DNA of 64,000 nt, taken from the NCBI GenBank assembly GCA_021229015.1, contig CM037779.1:1550001-1614000 (forward strand), given 5' to 3'. Positions 58,763 to 64,000 of this stretch are shown piece by piece (the first letter of the stretch is position 1; every line of letters starts with the position of its first letter). The position numbers and the translations under genes are program-made. The notes beneath the pieces were generated by a model. The model made no database searches. It was not told the origin of the DNA and saw nothing but the letters and a program-made list of their open reading frames with translations. The DNA is from Solen grandis. Taxonomy: Eukaryota; Mollusca; Bivalvia; Adapedonta; Solenidae.

Positions 58763-58808
58763 TGTTAGAACCCTTACATGTGTCTTCTTGCAATAAATTA
58801 GAGGTTTA

Positions 58809-59679
58809 CGAGGGTTGATCCAGAATTACGTAGATTTTACTGTAACTGAAAAACTATAGAAACGAAATCTACAAAACTGTGGATACATAAATATCAATAT
58901 TTATTACATAAGTGTACCAAATTTCTTGGCAAGGGGGGAGGGGGGGCAGCTTGCAAGTGACGTACAACATGAGATATTGCAGACTGTCATCATAAGCATA
59001 CCTATGCAACATTTCTCAAAATAATCTCCACCACAGTCAATGCACTTCTGGTGACGCTCTGCCCACTGTCTGTATGTATCAGAGTACCACTGAAGATCAA
59101 AACTGGTAACAACAGTCTGTGCCGCTTGCTAAAGATCTTAAAATTCCTTGTACCATTTCAACCAATGCCATGTTAGACGATGGCTTCAGACCTTTACCTG
59201 TTTACGTCTTCCCAGCCATCTCTAAAATGTTTATGGCATTTGAAAAGAAGTGAATGCAATACACGTGGCTTTAAGTTTGCTTCTTACAGCATTTCTTGGG
59301 TCTGGGTCAGTGTTTTTCCAAGCTGTACACAGAATTGTATAATGGTGCGGCATTTAATGAAATCTTCTGATGTCATTTTTTTTGCAAATGATGAAGTGGT
59401 AACTGTTACTCAAAAATTCATAACATACGGATAAACAGGAAATGATGTTGAAATTTGGCACAGACGTCAAAATGACTTTTCTGCATATGCCGATGTCTTC
59501 CCGTGTATTTTCATGGAAAAACAATGAAGCAATTAACACTGAAGTAAAAGTTTTTATTGTCTAAATCTGGGCTGACCGGCGATTGCATTTATGGGTTGCT
59601 ACGGCAACGTATAACATTTGTGCCCGTACGATTTTTATAAAATCATCTAAAAGTCTATGCAATTCTGGATCACCCCTCA
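58809..59679 (-). mobile_element. Decayed mariner-like element with terminal inverted repeats
   Basis: Left end CGAGGGTTGATCCAGAATTA; right end is the inverse of TGAGGGGTGATCCAGAATTG; about 30 bp match with few differences, and TTTA flanks both ends. On the minus strand around 58985-59100 the frame reads FDLQWYSDTYRQWAERHQ then KCIDCGGDYFEK, the C-terminal signature of mariner transposases. The rest is broken by stops and deletion (871 bp against about 1.3 kb for full elements). Confidence 0.8.
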
Positions 59680-59814
59680 TTTAAACAGATCTGACTTTTT
59701 TTTTAGGATAACATTTTTATAATTTTATTATGTTTAACTTTGTAATAATTGAAAATAAATGCAAACATGTATAAATATCTTTCAAAGTCAGAAAGATGAA
59801 GTTTGCCAGAGTAA

Positions 59815-60043
59815 TACCTCTTTCCTCATGAAAATTCTTATACATTTCATGACTTGATGAATATTAATTTACTGGAACTTTAAATGGTATATGAAACATT
59901 GGATTTTTCTTTGCCATGCAGACTGTGTAGAATCTGAGCTACAATATTGTATGAGCAAACAGACGAGACCCTGGAAGGAGCTGTCTGATCTGGGTCTGCT
60001 CGGTTTGACAATGTGTCAAAATGAATCTTTTTGAAGTAATGGG
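59815..60043. mobile_element. MITE family B copy 4
   Basis: CTCTTTCCTCATGAAAATTC ... TTTACTGGAACTTTAAATGG ... GGAGCTGTCTGATCTGGGTC ... AATGGG then TTAA. It supplies the cleanest empty site for the insertion at 8626. Confidence 0.7.
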
Positions 60044-60047
60044 TTAA

Positions 60048-60940
60048 TCTCCGATTGAAATATATTCAACCCTGTCTTCAGCAGCTAGCCAGTGGAACAT
60101 GAAAACTGGCCCCTTAGTGCAGGTGGTTGCTAAATAGGGATTTAATGTGTAACAAAGTGCTTTTTCAGATTCTTGAAGCTGGCTGCTGAAAGCAGGTTGG
60201 CTGCCTAGTACAGGTATTTGCTAACACAGGTGTAACTGTTGTTTTTTTCCTTGATAAAAATAACTGATCATTACAAATATCAAGTTAATTTTTGGCTGTG
60301 GTTTGCTTGAATTTAATTTATTTGGACCAAATCATTTTCGATTTTAAGATCCAAAATTCAAGGATTTTTTCTCCTCCATGATTAAAATAGGGAGAGGGAT
60401 ATTTAAAAATTAGTGATTGAGTTACTTACATATACTCAAAAGAAAAAGAAATGCAGGGTAACTAGAATCTAGAAGCCAGACTCAAGTTTTTACCTCCTAA
60501 CCTTGCAATAAACCTCATATGATAGACCCAATCTCATTCTAAATCATATTTTGTTTGAAAAAATATCTTTATCAAAATAATTTAAACTGTAATACCGTTG
60601 AATACTTTCTATTTAAAACTGACACAAAAGTATCTTGCGTTTCTTTTGGGGTCTCATTCCAAGCCTTCAAAACATTGTTCAGGAAAATTGAGAGCCCTAT
60701 ATGAGGTAGAGGTATAAAATGGCACTTGTAATATCTTCCCATAGGACTAGCCTTTTTGGCAACATGGTAGAGTGTCTAATTTGCATACCGAGGGTCCCAA
60801 GTTCAAATTCCCTTGGTCACATATACTCATCTAAATCGGCTAATAATATCTCATTCAAAACTAATGACATGTTCCGTCAACAATACATGTGGTAATTGAA
60901 ACAGTTTAACACATAATTTATATCCAAAACATTTCTGTAT
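60048..60940. other. Unassigned sequence with degenerate tRNA-like text
   Basis: 60060-60240 resembles a decayed pogo-type MITE (TTGGCTGCCTAGTACAGG, CAGGTGTAACTG). 60755-60825 has GGCAACATGGTAGAGTG and AAGTTCAAATTCCC, A- and B-box-like words of a SINE head or tRNA pseudogene; the arms do not fold convincingly. Confidence 0.4.
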
Positions 60941-61447
60941 ATGAGGGGGTGTTCAAAAAGTTTGCAAAGAAATGTTCTCATTTTTTAAGATGGCAGATTT
61001 ATGAAACTGCACTATGATTTAGGTTGTTATAATTATTGTTATTTTAATGTGCAAAAATTAGATCTGTACCACTCTCATGGAATAAAATATGGTTTCCAAA
61101 GTAACATCATCATCGTCTTGCCGGCCCAAACTTTGGTCGTTTTGATGAAAGCAATCTCAAATTATAGCGTCTCAAATGTACAGTTTTTACAGTATGCTTT
61201 TCAAACTACAAATACATAATGCGCAAACATTTGTTATGTTGTTCATGGTGTAATTTTGATTTCTGACATCAGAAATATAAACAAATGATGCATTATCTGC
61301 CGACTGATGCAAAAATTAATGTTGAGCAAAAAACAGCCATCAAATTTTGTGTTCTGAATGAAAATCCCAAGACTAAAACTATTCAAATGATACTTAATGC
61401 CTATAGTGAAACCTCCGCGAGTAAACAATGATATTTGAATTGTACAA
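60941..61447 (+). pseudogene. mariner transposase 5' part, broken, running into gap
   Basis: 60941-60968 has GAGGGGGTGTTCAAAAAGTT, a mariner-type end. The frame 61285-61431 reads MMHYLPTDAKINVEQKTAIK then FCVLNENPKTKTIQMILNAY and SETSASKQ before a TGA. This matches the N-terminal HTH segment of mariner transposases (EQR-IKFCVKLGKSATETLEML type). The stop and the gap show a dead or incomplete copy. It is a different family from the 58809 element. Confidence 0.7.
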
Positions 61448-61547
61448 NNNNNNNNNNNNNNNNNNNNNNNNNNNNNNNNNNNNNNNNNNNNNNNNNNNNN
61501 NNNNNNNNNNNNNNNNNNNNNNNNNNNNNNNNNNNNNNNNNNNNNNN
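61448..61547. other. Assembly gap (100 N)
   Basis: Exactly 100 N. The sequence changes character sharply across it. Confidence 0.98.
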
Positions 61548-62300
61548 TTTTTTTGTCAAATGTTGACTTTTTCCAAAATAACATTGAAGTTAAACATGTA
61601 CAACGGCACAAAAAAAAATCCGTTTTAAACCATTAGTGGGGGCTTTTTGCAACCTTTAAAAAATTCACACGCACCCCCTTTTTAGCCCCAAAAAAAAATG
61701 CATTGTATGCTAACGATTTCATTTATCAGTTTTGCGGGATTTACCTTTCAAAATAACCTATTCGAAATTCCAAAAATTTTAGGGCAAAACAACGGAACCC
61801 AAACACCCAAAATGAAACTTTAACTACGTTACAGGTGTCAAAAAGGATATGCAATACAAAATTCAATACTTTTTCCTAATAGGCAAAAAATTAAAAAGGT
61901 TAAAAAGAGCTGGATGAAAAATTCTAGTGTGATGAAAGTTAAAACTAAATTTAAAAAAGTTCATTTTCTTTCTGTTATGACTAGTAAAATTTTTTGTAGA
62001 AAAAAAGGCGATATGGGGGGATTTTATTAAAATTAAAGAATTTTTCTATTTTGCTTTTTTATAGAAATAGGGAGATGAAATTTTGAAATTTGGAAGATTA
62101 TCTATTATTCTTCTATATATTTCTTTAAAAAGCAGATTTGCAGAAAGTCCAATCATTCGTTTAAACAATGACTTATTTTTTTCTTTTTCCCTTTTTCTTT
62201 TCTTATTTTTCTTTTTTTTTCCCCCTAACAAACGCTTATTTTTCTATTTGCAAACCCCAGGACGTAAAAATTTTTGACTTTTTGTAGTGGGAAAAAATTT

Positions 62301-62336
<36 letters not shown>

Positions 62337-64000
62337 CATATGCCTAACTCATAGACGCCCTTTTGAATTCTACAAAATTTTGTCCGGTCTACACCTTTTG
62401 TTGTAACCCGGGGTTTGCACAATTTTTACAGATTGTTTTTAAGTTCTAGTTGTGCACCCGGGTCCGTTTTTAAAATTCAAAACCCATGGTTCTATAGCGA
62501 ACCAAGTCGAACCGGGTCGAAAATTTTTAAAATGCTTAAAAAATCGTCCTTTTTAAGATGAATTTGATATTTAGTCAGTTATGGTTCAGAATTTTAAAAA
62601 TTTTTTGGAAAATAAGTCATATGATCCCTGACTTTAATATAATTATTCTTTTAAACAAATATTTCATATGTTAAATTGTAAAGGATGAAAATTTAAAGAC
62701 ACTTCTTAAAGGGGTTTAAATTTGTTTCTATGATTTTCTATGCCTATGCGTATATGCGTCACACTGGAAAATGCAACAAAAGTTTGTCCTGTCACCCACT
62801 GTTTAACCGTTTCAAAATTTTTCACAAAAGGTTTTAATTCTTTGTGCACCCCGGTGTCCGTTTTTAAAATTCAAAAAACCCAAGGTGCTATAGCGATCCA
62901 AATTCGAACCAAGGTCTAAAATTTTCAAATTTTAAAAAATGGGTCCTTTTGGATGAAAAGATAAATTTGGGGTCAGATATAGCGGGGGAGTTTTAAATTT
63001 TTTGTGAAAATAAAGTCATAAGTCACGTGACGTCATTATTGTAATAATTTCAAAATAAAAAGTATTTCTATTTTTGAAATTTTCAAGGGGGAATAAAAAA
63101 TTAATCCGCTGCTTCAATGCGAAATTTCGATTTAAAAGTTTTCAAAAGCCTATGACTCTATGAAACATTTGAATTGACTACGAAATTTTTTTCACGGCCA
63201 GACCATTAAAAGGGGGCCCTTTTTATAAATTTACAAAATTTTTATTACGTTTTTTATTTTTTATACCGGTGTCCGGTTTTTTAAAAAATTCAAAATCCCA
63301 AACATTATGCGGGGCCAAGATTTTGAACCCGGACGCAATTTTTTTAAAGCTTTAAAAACTGTCCTTTGAATAGAAATTGAAATTTTTTTTCTTTTTGTAG
63401 GTCTCGGGTCTTTTAAAAATTTTGAAAATAAAACATATGACTCCGTGACGTCATTTTTTTTTTATATTCTTACTTTTTCCTAAATAAAATTATTTTAATA
63501 TGTTGCAATATTCTAGGCGATGAAATTTTTTGGGGGTTTTATCACGTGAGGGAAAATTTTTATTTCAGTGATTGTCAGCAACCCTATGACGTCACAGACG
63601 TCACAGCTAAAATGTGAAAAATGGGGTTTTCCCTAAAACCTCATTTAAATCGGTTTTCTTTAAATTTTTTCCGATGGACACTTGAAATAAGTTGCATACC
63701 CCTCGTAACCGAAATTCCAAGACCGAATTCTTGGTGAAATAAGTTTCCCAAATAGGCCAATATTTCATTTTTTATTAAAAAACTTCAGGATGAGAAGAAA
63801 GTTGAAACTTACACGTTTGCGTTCTGCGCATTTCTACAAAAATTTGAATCGTGACGTAAGGGGGTCATAAATACCACTTATTTTTAATTGGGAATGATTT
63901 CGACATGATTTCCGCGTTGAATAAGAAAATTCAGATTTTTCTAAAAAACCTTTTGAGCAACAGCATTTTTCACACCCTATGAGTACGTGACGTCGAGCAA
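61548..64000. repeat. AT/homopolymer-rich tract with diverged ~400-bp tandem repeat
   Basis: Three diverged units begin near 62445, 62845 and 63265, each with a G/C-rich cue (GCACCCGGGTCCGTTTTTAA, CACCCCGGTGTCCGTTTTTA, TACCGGTGTCCGGTTTTTTA), then AAAATTCAAAA(C)CCA, a GAACC patch, a GTCCTTT word and, about 130 bp later, CATATGA/GTGACGTCATT. Abundant A/T homopolymers and frequent one-base differences suggest either a decayed array or poor consensus quality. No ORF is credible; the next HDAC6-like exon was not found here. Confidence 0.6.
62302..62336. repeat. Poly-T run (35 bases)
   Basis: Uninterrupted T; could be the poly-A tail of a minus-strand retroposon, but no retroposon body is recognised beside it. 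Confidence 0.95.

Noticed and set aside
60755..60830. Possible tRNA gene
   Set aside because: A- and B-box-like words are present, but the acceptor and anticodon arms do not pair; better explained as a SINE head or tRNA pseudogene.
62302..62336. Poly-T as the tail of a processed retrocopy
   Set aside because: No coding or retroposon sequence could be recognised on its right side.
1..64000. CRISPR arrays, operons, riboswitches, rRNA or prophage
   Set aside because: The tandem repeats have no spacer architecture and the content is that of animal nuclear DNA; none of these was seen.

Overview
This window is animal nuclear DNA, most likely from a bivalve mollusc. It is AT-rich, gene-poor and dominated by transposon remnants. 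Several repeats resemble types widespread in bivalves: tRNA-headed SINEs with a V-SINE (RUDI)-like body, and elements that start with a hairpin such as TATGCCCCC and carry internal tandem repeats. No bacterial, organellar or viral gene content is seen. Two runs of exactly 100 N (11348-11447 and 61448-61547) are scaffold joins.

The one gene I can assign confidently is the 5' part of a class IIb histone deacetylase, HDAC6-like, on the + strand from 48147. Seven coding exons can be joined with correct splice sites and compatible phases (48147-48170, 48915-49133, 50077-50111, 53726-53867, 55350-55487, 57582-57653, 58249-58274). They encode a charged N-terminal leader and the first half of deacetylase domain 1, stopping just before the zinc-site region (expected PPGHH). 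The rest lies beyond the window or in the second gap. Its introns are full of SINEs, MITEs, a pogo-like element and hairpin-ended repeats.

The only intact transposon gene is a Tc1-type DD34E transposase of 335 aa (24858-25865, - strand). It abuts the 3' end of a non-LTR retrotransposon (24356-24805). Two decayed mariner elements lie near 59 kb and 61 kb.

Layout. 0.2-10 kb: MITEs flanked by TTAA, a 434-bp foldback element and SINEs. 10-18 kb: a nested SINE, a 26-bp minisatellite beside a gap, a pogo-type MITE, and two TATGCCCCC-hairpin elements. 18-27 kb: mostly unique AT-rich sequence, two inverted repeats, LINE and Tc1. 27.1-30.5 kb: a 1.1-kb unit in three near-identical copies. 30.5-41 kb: low-complexity sequence, poly-C/poly-G tracts, microsatellites and weak exon candidates (32.2-32.6 kb minus; 36.3 and 37.5 kb plus). 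41-47.4 kb: satellite-like arrays and a pogo-like element. 48-58.3 kb: the HDAC6-like gene. 58.3-64 kb: SINE, mariners, gap and a very AT-rich tract with a diverged ~400-bp repeat.

No new gene system is evident. The most informative content is mobile-element biology: TTAA-flanked MITEs with an internal empty-site comparison, SINE-in-SINE nesting with a readable target-site duplication, and several unrelated repeat families sharing one hairpin-array-hairpin design.
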